This document shows, in pieces, positions 25,801 through 34,835 of a stretch of DNA of 37,556 nt (position 1 is its first letter; every line of letters begins with the position of its first letter). Source of the stretch: Rhodobacterales bacterium (lineage in GTDB: Bacteria; Pseudomonadota; Alphaproteobacteria; Rhodobacterales; Rhodobacteraceae). A program made the position numbers and the translations under genes. Location: contig QIGK01000015.1 of assembly GCA_003228875.1 (NCBI GenBank), positions 1-37,556 on the forward strand, read 5' to 3'. The notes under the pieces were generated by a model. That model saw only the letters and a list, made by a program, of their open reading frames with translations, ran no database searches and was not told the origin of the DNA.

Positions 25801-26976
25801 TTATCCGTTTTCAATTAAGACATTAACAAATCGGCGCGCAGCCAGATCAATTTTAGTGATGGCGTCCAGCGAAAAAACATCTCCGCCTATCTGCTCATTA
25901 AGATATGGGTCATCAAGGGCTTTTTCAACCAACATAGCCATATCCAGAAAGCCGGTTTTGCCTTCCAGAAACGCGTCCATTGCCGCTTCTTTGCTGGCAT
26001 TAAAAACCGCGCCGGACAGGCCTTCGGTTTCCATCACGCGGTATGCCAGCCGTAAGGCGGGAAAACGGGCCGGATCAGGGGCTTGAAAAGTAAGCTGGGA
26101 AAGTTTGGCAAAATCGAGCCGTGCCAAAGGCAGCGGGTTCCGGTTTGGGTGATTTAGCGCATAACCGATGGGGCCGCGCATATCCGGGGCGCCAAGATGG
26201 GCAAACATGGCACCATCGGCAAAACCAACCATAGAATGGATAATGGATTGCGGGTGGATTATCACCTCAATCTGCTTTGATTGACAGGAAAAAAGATGCT
26301 TAACTTCAATAACTTCCAGCGCTTTATTAAACATAGATGCGCTGTCGATTGAAATGCGTTGGCCCATGTCCCATTTTGGGTGCACGGCGGCTTGGGCAGG
26401 TGTTACCTGTTGCATTTGTTCAAGGCTGTAATCTTTGAAAGGGCCGCCCGATGCGGTCAAAATAATACGCTCAACCGATTTGGGTTCGTTATTTTGCAGC
26501 GCTTGAAAAATCGCTGAATGTTCGCTGTCAACCGGCAACAATGTGGCATTGTTTTTCAATACTTCAGAGATCAGCAATTGCCCCGCGCACACAATGCTTT
26601 CTTTGTTGGCAAGGGCCAGAACCGCCCCCTGCCGCACAATGCCAAAAGAGGCATTTAACCCCGCCGCCCCGACAATTGCTGACATTCCCCAATCAATAGG
26701 GCGAGTGGCGGATTCGGCAATTGCCTCTGCTCCCGCTGCGGTCTCGATGCCGGTATTCAGTAAAAGCATCTTTAGCTCAGGTAATTTTTCAAGGTAAGCG
26801 GTGATGGCAATATCCGCATGCAGATCAATGGCTTGACGCGCCAACAGATTGATATTTTCGCCACCACTTAGGGCAACAATATTGTAATTTTCTACACCGC
26901 CTTGCCGTTGAATAAGATCAACCGTGTTTTGACCAATTGAGCCGGTCGCACCAAAAATACTGATTTTTCTTCGCAT
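25801..26976 (-). CDS. dxr: 1-deoxy-D-xylulose 5-phosphate reductoisomerase
   Basis: A 391-residue enzyme converting DXP to MEP in the non-mevalonate isoprenoid pathway. The NADPH-binding motif is GATGSIG at 9-15. NKESIVCAGQLL, LPVDSEHSAIFQAL (metal and substrate site), TASGGPF, HPKWDMGQRISIDSA and VIIHPQSIIHSMV are all present. Isoprenoid units made here feed UppS and so undecaprenyl carrier for peptidoglycan and LPS, which links it to its neighbours uppS and cdsA. Confidence 0.97.
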   Translation of the reverse strand: MRRKISIFGATGSIGQNTVDLIQRQGGVENYNIVALSGGENINLLARQAIDLHADIAITAYLEKLPELKMLLLNTGIETAAGAEAIAESATRPIDWGMSAIVGAAGLNASFGIVRQGAVLALANKESIVCAGQLLISEVLKNNATLLPVDSEHSAIFQALQNNEPKSVERIILTASGGPFKDYSLEQMQQVTPAQAAVHPKWDMGQRISIDSASMFNKALEVIEVKHLFSCQSKQIEVIIHPQSIIHSMVGFADGAMFAHLGAPDMRGPIGYALNHPNRNPLPLARLDFAKLSQLTFQAPDPARFPALRLAYRVMETEGLSGAVFNASKEAAMDAFLEGKTGFLDMAMLVEKALDDPYLNEQIGGDVFSLDAITKIDLAARRFVNVLIENG

Positions 26977-26982
26977 GGGGTT

Positions 26983-27765
26983 TCAGAATACCTGCAAAAT
27001 CATAAAAACCGTAGTGGCGGCAACCATGCCGTCAAACCGGTCCATTAAACCGCCATGCCCGGGGATCAATCCGCTGGCGTCTTTGACGCCCTGATGGCGT
27101 TTGATCCAGCTTTCCAGCAAGTCGCCTGCCTGCGCAGCAATGGCCATGCCGACGCTTAACCCCAATATGCCGATGGAAATTTCTTCCGGGGAAACCAGCG
27201 CATAGATAAAGCCAACAATCAGCGCCAAAAGCCAGCCACCAACTGTGCCGGACCATGTTTTATTGGGGCTGAGCGCTGGCCATAATTTAGGGCCGCCAAT
27301 CTTGCGCCCCACAAAATAACCGCCAACATCGCTGGCAATGACCACTGCGATTAGCCAAAGGACAGTGCCCAAGCCCATTTCGGCACGCAGAAACACCAGC
27401 GCCGCCATTGGAAAGGCGATATAAAGAAAGCCAAGCGAAATCCAGATCGGGCGTTTGTGACGAATGCCCCAAATACCAACCGCAGCCGCAATAAGCGGGA
27501 TAAACGCCCACCACAAATTAAACAGATTGGTGGTAATCACCGCTGCAAAACACCCGGCAACCATCAGCCAAAGACCGGGGTCTTTTAGGGAAACCTCGGG
27601 CAGCATCATGCGGCGGTATTCCCAGCTCATTAACGACCCAGCCACACCGAGCAGGATCCAGACGCCATCACCGCCATAATAAAAAACCACTAAAGCCACT
27701 GCCGCCAAAACCGCGCCAGAAATAATTCTGGTGGTCAGGTCGGCAAAATTGGCAGATTCACTCAT
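26983..27765 (-). CDS. cdsA: phosphatidate cytidylyltransferase
   Basis: A 260-residue polytopic membrane enzyme making CDP-diacylglycerol from phosphatidate and CTP for phospholipid synthesis. About seven hydrophobic segments are visible. The C-terminal signature is complete: SWIKRHQGVKDASG followed by PGHGGLMDRFDG. It overlaps the uppS end by four bases and ends six bases before dxr. The protein is slightly shorter than E. coli CdsA. Confidence 0.96.
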   Translation of the reverse strand: MSESANFADLTTRIISGAVLAAVALVVFYYGGDGVWILLGVAGSLMSWEYRRMMLPEVSLKDPGLWLMVAGCFAAVITTNLFNLWWAFIPLIAAAVGIWGIRHKRPIWISLGFLYIAFPMAALVFLRAEMGLGTVLWLIAVVIASDVGGYFVGRKIGGPKLWPALSPNKTWSGTVGGWLLALIVGFIYALVSPEEISIGILGLSVGMAIAAQAGDLLESWIKRHQGVKDASGLIPGHGGLMDRFDGMVAATTVFMILQVF

Positions 27766-28493
27766 TTTGCCACCGCGCCAAAGCGGCGATCCCGCGCCAT
27801 AAAATTATCTAGCAGATTGGCAAATATTTCCGGTGTAAAATCTGGCCAGTTCACATCAACAAATTCGTATTCTGCATATGCACATTGCCATAGCAGGAAA
27901 TTCGAGGTCCGGCATTCGCCCGAGGTGCGGATTACAAGGTCTGGATCAGGCAGGTCAAAAGTATCCATCCGGCTGTTTATCAAGTCTTCAGAAACCGATT
28001 CCGGTGCAAGTATTCCTGCGGCGATGTCGCTGGCAATGCCTTGCATCACGCGGGTCATCTCATCGCGCCCACCATAATCAATCGCGATTGTCAGATGCAG
28101 TTTGTCGTTATGCTCAGTGCGCTTTTCAGCGCTTTCCATCAAAGCCCGCAGGCCTTTTTCCACACGATCTTTACGGCCAATAAACCGCAACCGAATGCCG
28201 CGATCAATTAGACCTGCGATTTCTTTCTGGATATAACGGCGCAACAATAACATTAACCCCGATACTTCGGTTTTTGACCGCTTCCAGTTTTCAGTTGAAA
28301 AGGCAAACATCGTCAAATGGGTGACGCCCAGCTCGGGGCAGGATTTCACAATGTCACGCACGGTTTCAACACCGCGTTTATGGCCAAGCAATCGGGGTTG
28401 GCCCCGTTCAATAGCCCAGCGGCCATTGCCATCCATGATCATTGCCACATGGCAGGCAGTTGTGGTGCCGCGCGCGGCCCGAGAATTTGCCAT
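27762..28493 (-). CDS. uppS: undecaprenyl diphosphate synthase
   Basis: A 243-residue cis-prenyltransferase extending farnesyl diphosphate to the C55 lipid carrier. MIMDGNGRWA holds the catalytic Asp21, followed by GHKRGVETV, FAFSTENWKRS, GRDEM and the late block LVIRTSGECRTSNFLLWQCAYAEYEF (only part is diagnostic, RTSGE and SNFLLWQ). Its length is normal. It sits between frr and cdsA with almost no spacing. Confidence 0.97.
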   Translation of the reverse strand: MANSRAARGTTTACHVAMIMDGNGRWAIERGQPRLLGHKRGVETVRDIVKSCPELGVTHLTMFAFSTENWKRSKTEVSGLMLLLRRYIQKEIAGLIDRGIRLRFIGRKDRVEKGLRALMESAEKRTEHNDKLHLTIAIDYGGRDEMTRVMQGIASDIAAGILAPESVSEDLINSRMDTFDLPDPDLVIRTSGECRTSNFLLWQCAYAEYEFVDVNWPDFTPEIFANLLDNFMARDRRFGAVAK

Positions 28494-28496
28494 ACC

Positions 28497-29060
28497 TTAA
28501 ACCTGCATAATTTCGGATTGTTTAGTGTCCAGCGCCACATCAATGGATTTGATCAAATTGTCGGTAACTTCCTGAACTTCGTCCTGCCAGATTTTTTCGT
28601 CATCCTCGCCCATGCCGTCAGCTTTGGCTTTTTTGATCTGGTCCATCCCGTCACGGCGCACATTTCGCACCGAAACGCGGGCGTTTTCAGCATATGTTCC
28701 AGCAACTTTAGACAATTCTGCACGGCGCTCCTCGTTCAATTCAGGGATAGGAATACGCAGAAATGTGCCGTCCATCACAGGGTTAATACCAAGCCCGGAA
28801 TTGCGGATGGCTTTGTCCACCGCAATAACAAGCCCTTTATCCCAGACATTCACCGACAACATCCGCGATTCAGGCACATTAATGGTCGCCACCTGAGAAA
28901 TCGGTGTCATGGCACCGTAAGCGTCGACCATAATGGTATCCAGCATACTGGCTGAGGCTCGCCCGGTGCGCAGGGTCGAAAAATCATGCTTAAGGGAACT
29001 TAAAGCCCCGTCCATACGTTTAATAATGGCGTCAATATCAATTTCAATATCATCAGACAT
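28497..29060 (-). CDS. frr: ribosome recycling factor
   Basis: A 187-residue two-domain, tRNA-shaped protein that splits post-termination ribosomes with EF-G. The family blocks are [12 protein letters not shown] near residue 30, [42 protein letters not shown] and [16 protein letters not shown]. It has a strong AAAGGAG ribosome site. It follows pyrH by 12 bases, the common order in Proteobacteria. Confidence 0.97.
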   Translation of the reverse strand: MSDDIEIDIDAIIKRMDGALSSLKHDFSTLRTGRASASMLDTIMVDAYGAMTPISQVATINVPESRMLSVNVWDKGLVIAVDKAIRNSGLGINPVMDGTFLRIPIPELNEERRAELSKVAGTYAENARVSVRNVRRDGMDQIKKAKADGMGEDDEKIWQDEVQEVTDNLIKSIDVALDTKQSEIMQV

Positions 29061-29072
29061 CAGCGGTCTCCT

Positions 29073-29810
29073 TTAGCTTGGTATTACTGTGGTAAAGTTG
29101 CCTTTGCCAGACAAAATACCAACCAGCCCTTCGGGGGCATTCAAATCAAACAGAACAATAGGCATGCGATTGTCTCGGGCCAGTGCAATCGCCGACGCAT
29201 CCATGACTTTTAGGTTTTTTTGTAAAACCTCGTCATACGTCACTTCGGCATAGCGCTTGGCGTCTGGGTTGGTTTTGGGGTCGCTGTCGTAAATGCCGTC
29301 AACTTGGGTGCCTTTATACATGGCTTCACACGACATCTCGCTGGCGCGCAATGTAGCAGCGGTGTCTGTGGTGAAATAAGGATTGCCTGTGCCAGCAGCA
29401 AAAATGCACACCCTGCCCTTTTCGAGGTGGCGCACCGCGCGGCGGCGAATGTATGGCTCACAAACCTGATCCATTGGAATGGCGGATATAACCCGGGTGA
29501 ATACGCCCAGAGATTCCAGCGCGCCCTGCATGCCAAGCGCATTCATAATCGTGCCAAGCATACCCATATAATCAGCGGTCGTGCGCTCCATGCCTTGAGC
29601 GCTGCCTGCCATACCACGAAAAATATTGCCGCCACCGATCACAAGGCATATTTCAACGCCGTGATCATGGACTTTTTTGATCTCTTGGGCAATGCGTTCA
29701 ACGGTTGGGGGATGGAGGCCAAATTGGGTGTCGCCCATCAATGCCTCTCCGGAAATTTTGATAAGCACACGCTTATATTTCGGTTTGGCGGTATCGTCCC
29801 CATCCGTCAT
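29073..29810 (-). CDS. pyrH: UMP kinase
   Basis: A 245-residue amino-acid-kinase-fold enzyme phosphorylating UMP to [17 protein letters not shown] opens the protein, followed by [52 protein letters not shown] and [13 protein letters not shown]. This is the bacterial hexameric type, usually activated by GTP and inhibited by UTP. AGGAG precedes the start. In many genomes pyrH follows tsf directly; here an oppositely oriented gene sits between them, so pyrH must have a promoter in 29811-29995. A TCCCCT/AGGGGA hairpin (29852-29880) lies in that leader. Confidence 0.97.
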   Translation of the reverse strand: MTDGDDTAKPKYKRVLIKISGEALMGDTQFGLHPPTVERIAQEIKKVHDHGVEICLVIGGGNIFRGMAGSAQGMERTTADYMGMLGTIMNALGMQGALESLGVFTRVISAIPMDQVCEPYIRRRAVRHLEKGRVCIFAAGTGNPYFTTDTAATLRASEMSCEAMYKGTQVDGIYDSDPKTNPDAKRYAEVTYDEVLQKNLKVMDASAIALARDNRMPIVLFDLNAPEGLVGILSGKGNFTTVIPS

Positions 29811-29995
29811 GCGATTCTCCTATCTGGCTGTTGTTGAGTTTTGCCGCAAATTCCCCTGCATTTCAATGGTTAATAGGGGATGTCGGCTAGATTACACTTA
29901 TGTTCAAATTTCATTCACTGTTTTGTGGGAATTGTAGATTAGGATTCGACCTATTAACCAAACCATGCCTAAATGCGGGAAACTTGAGGACTCAA

Positions 29996-31609
29996 ATGAT
30001 ACGATATACAACTTTTGCAGTGGCTGTCGGTTTGACTGCAATTTCCGCGTTATTAACGATTTTCTGGCCCTATTTCTGGATTGCCTTTGTGTTTTTTGGC
30101 TTTTTCGCGCTGGTCGGTGTGCATGACGTGCGCCAAGAAGGCCATGCCGTGTTGCGAAATTATCCGATTCTGGGGCATTTACGCTGGATACTTGAGGGTA
30201 TTCGCCCCGAAATTCGCCAATATCTACTGGAAAGCGATCACGAGAAAGTGCCGTTTTCCCGCGATGACCGTGCCATTGTGTATCAACGTTCCAAAAGCGC
30301 CGAAGATAAACGCCCGTTTGGCACCAAGGTTGATGTTTATGCGGCTGGGTATTCGTGGATAACCCATTCGGTTCTGGCCCGAACTGATGTGCCTTGGGAT
30401 ACGCGGGTAACCATCGGCAATGATCAGTGCAAACAACCTTACGCGGCGTCGATATTCAATATTTCCGCAATGAGCTTTGGCGCGCTAAGCGGTAACGCCA
30501 TTGCAGCGCTGAACAAAGGCGCAAAAATGGGCGGATTTGCCCATGACACCGGCGAAGGCGGGATATCAGTGCATCACCGCAACGGCGGTGATTTGATCTA
30601 TGAGGTGGGCAGCGGTTATTTTGGTTGCCGTGATGACAAAGGTAATTTCAGCCCCGAGAATTTTGCCAAACAAGCAGCCAACCCACAAGTAAAAATGATC
30701 GAGGTCAAGCTGTCGCAAGGCGCAAAACCCGGGCATGGCGGTTTACTGCCCGCCGCCAAAATTTCTGAGGAAATAGCCGAGGCACGCGGCATCGCAATGG
30801 GGCAGGACTGTATTTCGCCAGCTATTCATAACAAATTTGGAACCCCGCTGGAATTCATAAATTTTTTGGCGGAATTGCGAGAGCTGTCTGGTGGCAAACC
30901 AGTTGGATTCAAGCTTTGTGTCGGCCACAGACGAGAATTTATGTGTATGGTTAAAGCCATGATCGAAACCGGCACTGTCCCGGATTTTATTGTGATTGAT
31001 GGCAAAGAAGGCGGCACAGGCGCTGCGCCGCTGGAATTTGCCAACCATATCGGCATGCCCTTGGTTGAGGGGTTGAGTTTTGTGGTGAATACCTTGATCG
31101 GCGCGGGTTTGCGCGACCAAATCAAAATTGGTGCAGCTGGTAAACTTGTCACCGCCTATGATCTGGCGCGGATCTATGCACTGGGCGCGGATTGGGTGAA
31201 TTCAGCCCGTGGTTTTATGTTTTCAATTGGTTGCATTCAGGCACAGGCTTGCCATACCAACCATTGCCCTGTTGGCGTAACAACCCAAGATAAACTGCGC
31301 CAACGCGCCTTAAACGTGGACAGCAAATCCAAACGGGTTGCCGGATTTCACAAAAATACCTTAAAAGCTGTGGCGGAGATTGTCGGGGCAGCGGGGCTTG
31401 GGTCTCCGTTTGAATTGCAGCCCAAGCACTTGATGGTAAGGCAAAAAAGTGGCGAGACCTTATCAGGGGCCAAAATTTACCTGACCATGCCGCCCGATGC
31501 ATTGACTGACGGGGTCGCGGTTGAGGAAAGTTATCAAGTGCCGTGGAATAACGCGCGCACCGAAAGCTTTCGGCCATTTGAGGGCATGGAGAGTCTTTTG
31601 TATAATTAG
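29996..31609 (+). CDS. membrane-anchored FMN-binding glutamate-synthase-like protein
   Basis: A 537-residue protein. Two hydrophobic segments at about 5-45 suggest a membrane anchor. The rest is the central FMN-binding domain of glutamate synthase: MSFGALSGNAIAAL, GGFAHDTGEGGIS, KLSQGAKPGHGGLLPAAKI and DGKEGGTGAAPLEF. A Cys413-x5-Cys419-x4-Cys424 motif (CIQAQACHTNHCPVG) is that of the 3Fe-4S cluster. The glutaminase domain and the C-terminal GXGXG domain of GltB are missing, so it cannot make glutamate from glutamine by itself; the substrate is unknown. The start at 29996 follows GAGGA. The frame is open to 29900 without a ribosome site. It lies alone on the plus strand between tsf and pyrH. 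Confidence 0.88.
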   Translation: MIRYTTFAVAVGLTAISALLTIFWPYFWIAFVFFGFFALVGVHDVRQEGHAVLRNYPILGHLRWILEGIRPEIRQYLLESDHEKVPFSRDDRAIVYQRSKSAEDKRPFGTKVDVYAAGYSWITHSVLARTDVPWDTRVTIGNDQCKQPYAASIFNISAMSFGALSGNAIAALNKGAKMGGFAHDTGEGGISVHHRNGGDLIYEVGSGYFGCRDDKGNFSPENFAKQAANPQVKMIEVKLSQGAKPGHGGLLPAAKISEEIAEARGIAMGQDCISPAIHNKFGTPLEFINFLAELRELSGGKPVGFKLCVGHRREFMCMVKAMIETGTVPDFIVIDGKEGGTGAAPLEFANHIGMPLVEGLSFVVNTLIGAGLRDQIKIGAAGKLVTAYDLARIYALGADWVNSARGFMFSIGCIQAQACHTNHCPVGVTTQDKLRQRALNVDSKSKRVAGFHKNTLKAVAEIVGAAGLGSPFELQPKHLMVRQKSGETLSGAKIYLTMPPDALTDGVAVEESYQVPWNNARTESFRPFEGMESLLYN

Positions 31610-31622
31610 GGGCCCTGCCCCT
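31608..31622 (+). other. short GC-rich hairpin at the end of the glutamate-synthase-like gene
   Basis: AGGGGC pairs with GCCCCT around CCT and begins within the stop codon. No T-run follows, so termination here would need Rho or be weak. The rest of the gap (to 31824) contains CACCCCGGGATATTTT (31642-31657), a GCTGC-TTTC-GCAGC hairpin near 31753-31766, and GCCT-AGCG-AGGC near 31778-31789, but no gene I can support. Confidence 0.4.
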
Positions 31623-31824
31623 CTTGACCGATGGCCAATTCACCCCGGGATATTTTGACAATTTGGAAGGGGGCACGATTTTTTGGAGATCGGCTATTTG
31701 TTGCGCATGCTAGAGTTTGAAAATACGGCGCAAGGTTAACAATTTGTTTAATGCTGCTTTCGCAGCGGCGCTCCGAGCCTAGCGAGGCCTGGCCCAAACG
31801 AAGCGCGGGAGAACCTGTTGCGCC

Positions 31825-31858
31825 AGAAAAAAGGCCCGCATAAATATACACGGGCCTT
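31825..31858 (-). terminator. intrinsic terminator of rpsB-tsf
   Basis: Read on the minus strand, AAGGCCCG and CGGGCCTT form an eight-base-pair stem around a 12-base AT-rich loop, followed by a run of T (AAAAAA at 31827-31832 on the plus strand). It starts about 22 bases beyond the tsf stop. This ends the rpsB-tsf transcript, so pyrH is not part of it. Confidence 0.92.
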
Positions 31859-31880
31859 CCATTAGTTGTTTTGACAGTGT

Positions 31881-32759
31881 TTAGCCGCCCATGGTTTTGG
31901 CAACTTCGGCTGCAAAATCTTCGACTTTTTTCTCAATGCCGTCGCCAACGCCGAAACGCACAAAACCGGTGACGGTTGCGCCGGCAGCTTTCGCGGCTTT
32001 TTCAACGGTAAGACCTTCTTCTGAAACAACAAATTTTTGTTTCAAAAGCACAACTTCCTCATAGAATTTGTTCATGCGGCCTTTGATCATGTTTTCAATG
32101 ATGTTTTCAGGCTTGCCGGATTCGCGGGCTTGTTCAGTCAGAACCGCCTTTTCGCGCTCAACAATGCTTTGGTCCAGATCATCAACCGACAAGGCTGACG
32201 GATTGGTTGCGGCAACATGCATGGCGATCTCGCGCGCGAGGTCTTCTGTGCCGCCATCCAGTGCAACCAGCGCGCCGATCAGACCAAGACCGTCAGCGGC
32301 TGCGTTATGCACATAAGCTGCAACAACGCCGCCCTCAATCCGGCCCATGCGGCGCACCGACATGTTTTCGCCGATTGTGGCTATTTTTGCGGTCACAATA
32401 TCCTGCACGGTGGAACCGTCCATTGCGGCGGCTTTTAGCGCGTCAATATCAGACACACCCAAAGCTGCGGCAGTGATGCCGGAAACCATTGCCTGAAACT
32501 CAGCGTTTTTGGCAACAAAATCTGTTTCTGAGTTTACCTCAACCACAACGCCAACACCATTTTCAACGGCAACGCCAACCAGCCCTTCGGCGGCGGTGCG
32601 GTCTGCTTTTTTGGCGGCTTTGGCCAAGCCTTTGGTGCGCAGCCAATCCACGGCTGCTTCCATATCCCCGCCAGTTTCGGTCAAGGCTTTTTTGGCATCC
32701 ATCATGCCAACGCCAGAACTGTCGCGCAGTTCTTTTACTTGTTTAGCGGTGATCGCCAT
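31881..32759 (-). CDS. tsf: translation elongation factor Ts
   Basis: A 292-residue nucleotide-exchange factor for EF-Tu. The UBA-like N-terminal domain reads [30 protein letters not shown] is the TDFVAKN signature that contacts EF-Tu, and [11 protein letters not shown] lies in the core. The C-terminal part contains [18 protein letters not shown]. It follows rpsB after 12 bases with an AAGGAG ribosome site and is followed by a strong terminator, so the two form a closed operon. Confidence 0.97.
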   Translation of the reverse strand: MAITAKQVKELRDSSGVGMMDAKKALTETGGDMEAAVDWLRTKGLAKAAKKADRTAAEGLVGVAVENGVGVVVEVNSETDFVAKNAEFQAMVSGITAAALGVSDIDALKAAAMDGSTVQDIVTAKIATIGENMSVRRMGRIEGGVVAAYVHNAAADGLGLIGALVALDGGTEDLAREIAMHVAATNPSALSVDDLDQSIVEREKAVLTEQARESGKPENIIENMIKGRMNKFYEEVVLLKQKFVVSEEGLTVEKAAKAAGATVTGFVRFGVGDGIEKKVEDFAAEVAKTMGG

Positions 32760-32771
32760 AACTGCTTCTCC

Positions 32772-33731
32772 TTATTCTTTAGCTTCGGTTTTAACGTCAG
32801 CCTTAACTTCGGTTTTAACGTCAGCCTTGGCGTCAACTTTGGTCTCAGCTTTTACTTCGGCCTTATCTTCGGTTTTAGCCTTGGCTTTTGCTTTGGGCTT
32901 AGCTTTAGTTTTAGCCTTGGTTTCAACTTTGGCTTCCACTTTGGTTTCGACTTTGGCTTCCACTTTTGCCTCAACCACTTCTTCAACAACGGCTTCTTCG
33001 GTCACCTCATCCATTGCACCCAGATCAATGCCCGAAGCGCCCATATTGGCGGCCATACCGTCCAGCGCCGCACGGGCCACCAGATCACAATAAAGCGCAA
33101 TTGAACGCGCCGCATCGTCATTGCCCGGAATGGGATAATCAATGCCGCGCGGGTCGGAATTTGTGTCCAGAACCGCAATCACCGGTATGCCCAGTTTTTT
33201 GGCTTCGGCAATCGCCAGCGATTCTTTGTTGGTGTCGATCACAAAAATCAGGTCAGGCGTGCCACCCATTTCGCGAATACCGCCAAGGGAAGATTGCAAT
33301 TTACCTTGCTGACGTTCCATGTTCAGGCGTTCTTTTTTGGTCATGCCCTCAGCGCCGCTTTCCAGCTTTGCATCAAATTCTTTCAAAGCACCAATGCGCA
33401 AGGAAATAGTTTTCCAGTTGGTTAGCATGCCACCCAACCAGCGGTGGTTAACGTAATATTGTGCGGAACGCTCTGCGGCGTCTGCAACAGCTTTTGACGC
33501 TTGGCGTTTGGTGCCGACAAACAAAATGCTGCCACCTTTGGCAACAGTTTGCTGAATAACATTCAATGCAGCATCAAGCAGCGGCACAGTTTGGGTCAGG
33601 TCCATGATATGGATGCCGTTGCGCGAACCGTAAATAAACGGGTCCATCAGCGGGTTCCAGCGGTGGGTTTGGTGGCCAAAATGAACGCCTGCTTCAAGCA
33701 ATTGGCGCAATGTGAACTCTGGTAGAGCCAT
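32772..33731 (-). CDS. rpsB: 30S ribosomal protein S2 with long charged C-terminal tail
   Basis: A 319-residue protein. Residues about 1-240 are standard S2: [72 protein letters not shown] and [24 protein letters not shown] (part). The chain would usually stop near here. Instead an acidic hinge ([12 protein letters not shown]) leads to about 66 residues made almost only of K, E, A, V, T and D in short repeats ([11 protein letters not shown]). The tail is likely disordered. Variation in S2 tails is known in alphaproteobacteria, but the role here is unknown. The AAGGAAG ribosome site is strong. A structured leader precedes the gene. Confidence 0.95.
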   Translation of the reverse strand: MALPEFTLRQLLEAGVHFGHQTHRWNPLMDPFIYGSRNGIHIMDLTQTVPLLDAALNVIQQTVAKGGSILFVGTKRQASKAVADAAERSAQYYVNHRWLGGMLTNWKTISLRIGALKEFDAKLESGAEGMTKKERLNMERQQGKLQSSLGGIREMGGTPDLIFVIDTNKESLAIAEAKKLGIPVIAVLDTNSDPRGIDYPIPGNDDAARSIALYCDLVARAALDGMAANMGASGIDLGAMDEVTEEAVVEEVVEAKVEAKVETKVEAKVETKAKTKAKPKAKAKAKTEDKAEVKAETKVDAKADVKTEVKADVKTEAKE

Positions 33732-33761
33732 TGGATACTTCCTTTTTCCGGTTTAATCCTC

Positions 33762-33834
33762 GGCAGGGGAGATAGGGCGAATGCCCAACCGGGGGTTTTT
33801 GAGGATTTCTCCCTCAAATAACCAAAACCCTGCC
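33762..33834 (-). ncRNA. putative structured leader of rpsB (three-way junction)
   Basis: In the rpsB 5' leader, GGCAGGG (33828-33834 read on the minus strand) pairs with CCCTGCC (33762-33768), closing a junction with two arms. Arm one has 11 pairs with one bulged base (33794-33804 with 33812-33823, seven-base loop). Arm two is GGGC-ATTC-GCCC (33775-33786). The structure ends 30 bases before the start codon. S2 represses its own operon through the leader in enteric bacteria, so a comparable autoregulatory RNA is the simplest reading. The pairing is seen by eye; no covariation was tested. Confidence 0.5.
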
Positions 33835-33854
33835 TGTGATATATAGTGAGCGTG

Positions 33855-33883
33855 CGAATAGAGGACCGCAGGGTGATGCGCAA
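33855..33883 (-). promoter_or_regulatory. candidate rpsB promoter
   Basis: On the minus strand TTGCGC (33878-33883) and TATTCG (33855-33860) are 17 bases apart. The start would fall near 33848, giving a leader of about 117 bases that contains the whole junction structure. A second -10-like TATATA (33840-33845) lies closer but has no good -35. Confidence 0.35.
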
Positions 33884-33938
33884 CCCCTTTGGTGAAAAAT
33901 TGCTTCATTTTTGAAATATAGCAAGTTTTCGGATGACG

Positions 33939-33967
33939 TTGCCTTTTGAAACCGATACCAAAGGCAA
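33939..33967. other. eight-base-pair hairpin upstream of the acyltransferase gene
   Basis: TTGCCTTT and AAAGGCAA are perfectly complementary around a 13-base loop, ending 28 bases before the ATG at 33996. It lies in the divergent gap shared with rpsB. It may be an operator or a leader hairpin; it has no terminator tract. Confidence 0.4.
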
Positions 33968-33995
33968 ATCTTCTGGGCAATGAGAATAATAAAGA

Positions 33996-34835
33996 ATGAA
34001 TAAAGGCTTCATCGGGATCAAACCTCAGGATTTGAGTTACTCAAATTCTTTCCCGTCCCCGGGCAAACATTTTGTGATCCGCTGGATTGAAAACCTTACC
34101 GGGCGAATCAAAATTATGCGCTTGGCCAAGAAACATCAAGCAGAGCCGCCCTTGCCCGGTGATTTTTGGGCCCAAGCCATGACCCGCATGCGCATTCGCA
34201 CCGATATTTCACAAGAAATGCAAGACAAAATCCCGAAAACCGGCCCATTGGTTGTGGTCGCTAATCACCCACACGGGCTGGTGGATGGTATGGTTCTATG
34301 TGCGATCATGTCCCGCATTCGCCCCGATTTCAAAATCATGACACGGGCATTTCTGGCCAAGGTTCCCGATATTCACGAGGTCATGTTGCCAGTGGCTTTT
34401 GACCACGAAGACAACGCGATCCGCAAAAATGTCAAGGTGCGTAAAGACGCGCTGGAACATGTCAAATCCGGCGGTTGCCTGATTCTTTTTCCTGCGGGGC
34501 GTGTGGCCCATGGACAAGGATATTTTGACAAAGCAGTTGATGGAGAGTGGACATCTTTCTTGTCACGGTTGATCACGCGCGGCAAAGCCGAAGTTTCCCC
34601 AATGTTTTTTCACGGGCAAAACAGCCGGAGCTATCTGATTGCTGCACAATGCTCCCCGACCTTGCGGCAAGGCCTGTTGATGCACGAAGTTGCCCGCAGT
34701 CTGAACACTGATCAACGGCCAATTATCGGCGATACCCTTCAGCAGAAGGAACTGGTTGCGCTTGGTCTTGACCCAAAAGGGCTGGTGGCCCATTTACGCG
34801 ATCACACACTTGCTTTGAATGCCAAGAATGACTGA
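33996..34835 (+). CDS. PlsC-like lysophospholipid acyltransferase family protein
   Basis: A 279-residue protein of the LPLAT superfamily. The catalytic block is VVVANHPHGLVDGMVL, i.e. His-x5-Asp, instead of the His-x4-Asp of classic PlsC; this spacing occurs in the hemolysin-like subgroup. The second block LILFPAGRVAHG corresponds to FPEGT. There is no clear membrane helix, so it is probably peripheral. The substrate cannot be told from sequence; phosphatidate or aminolipid synthesis is possible. No classic ribosome site precedes the ATG. It overlaps the following kinase gene by eight or more bases, implying co-transcription. Confidence 0.8.
   Translation: MNKGFIGIKPQDLSYSNSFPSPGKHFVIRWIENLTGRIKIMRLAKKHQAEPPLPGDFWAQAMTRMRIRTDISQEMQDKIPKTGPLVVVANHPHGLVDGMVLCAIMSRIRPDFKIMTRAFLAKVPDIHEVMLPVAFDHEDNAIRKNVKVRKDALEHVKSGGCLILFPAGRVAHGQGYFDKAVDGEWTSFLSRLITRGKAEVSPMFFHGQNSRSYLIAAQCSPTLRQGLLMHEVARSLNTDQRPIIGDTLQQKELVALGLDPKGLVAHLRDHTLALNAKND

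Noticed and set aside
29811-29995. N-terminal extension of the glutamate-synthase-like protein from 29900 and a plus-strand promoter
   Set aside because: The extension lacks a ribosome site and ends just where GAGGA precedes the better ATG at 29996; no promoter match was convincing.
32509-33104. Long repetitive forward frames opposite tsf and rpsB, rich in Ser/Thr/Leu or Phe/Gly
   Set aside because: They mirror the low-complexity K/E/A tail coding of rpsB and have no initiation signals.
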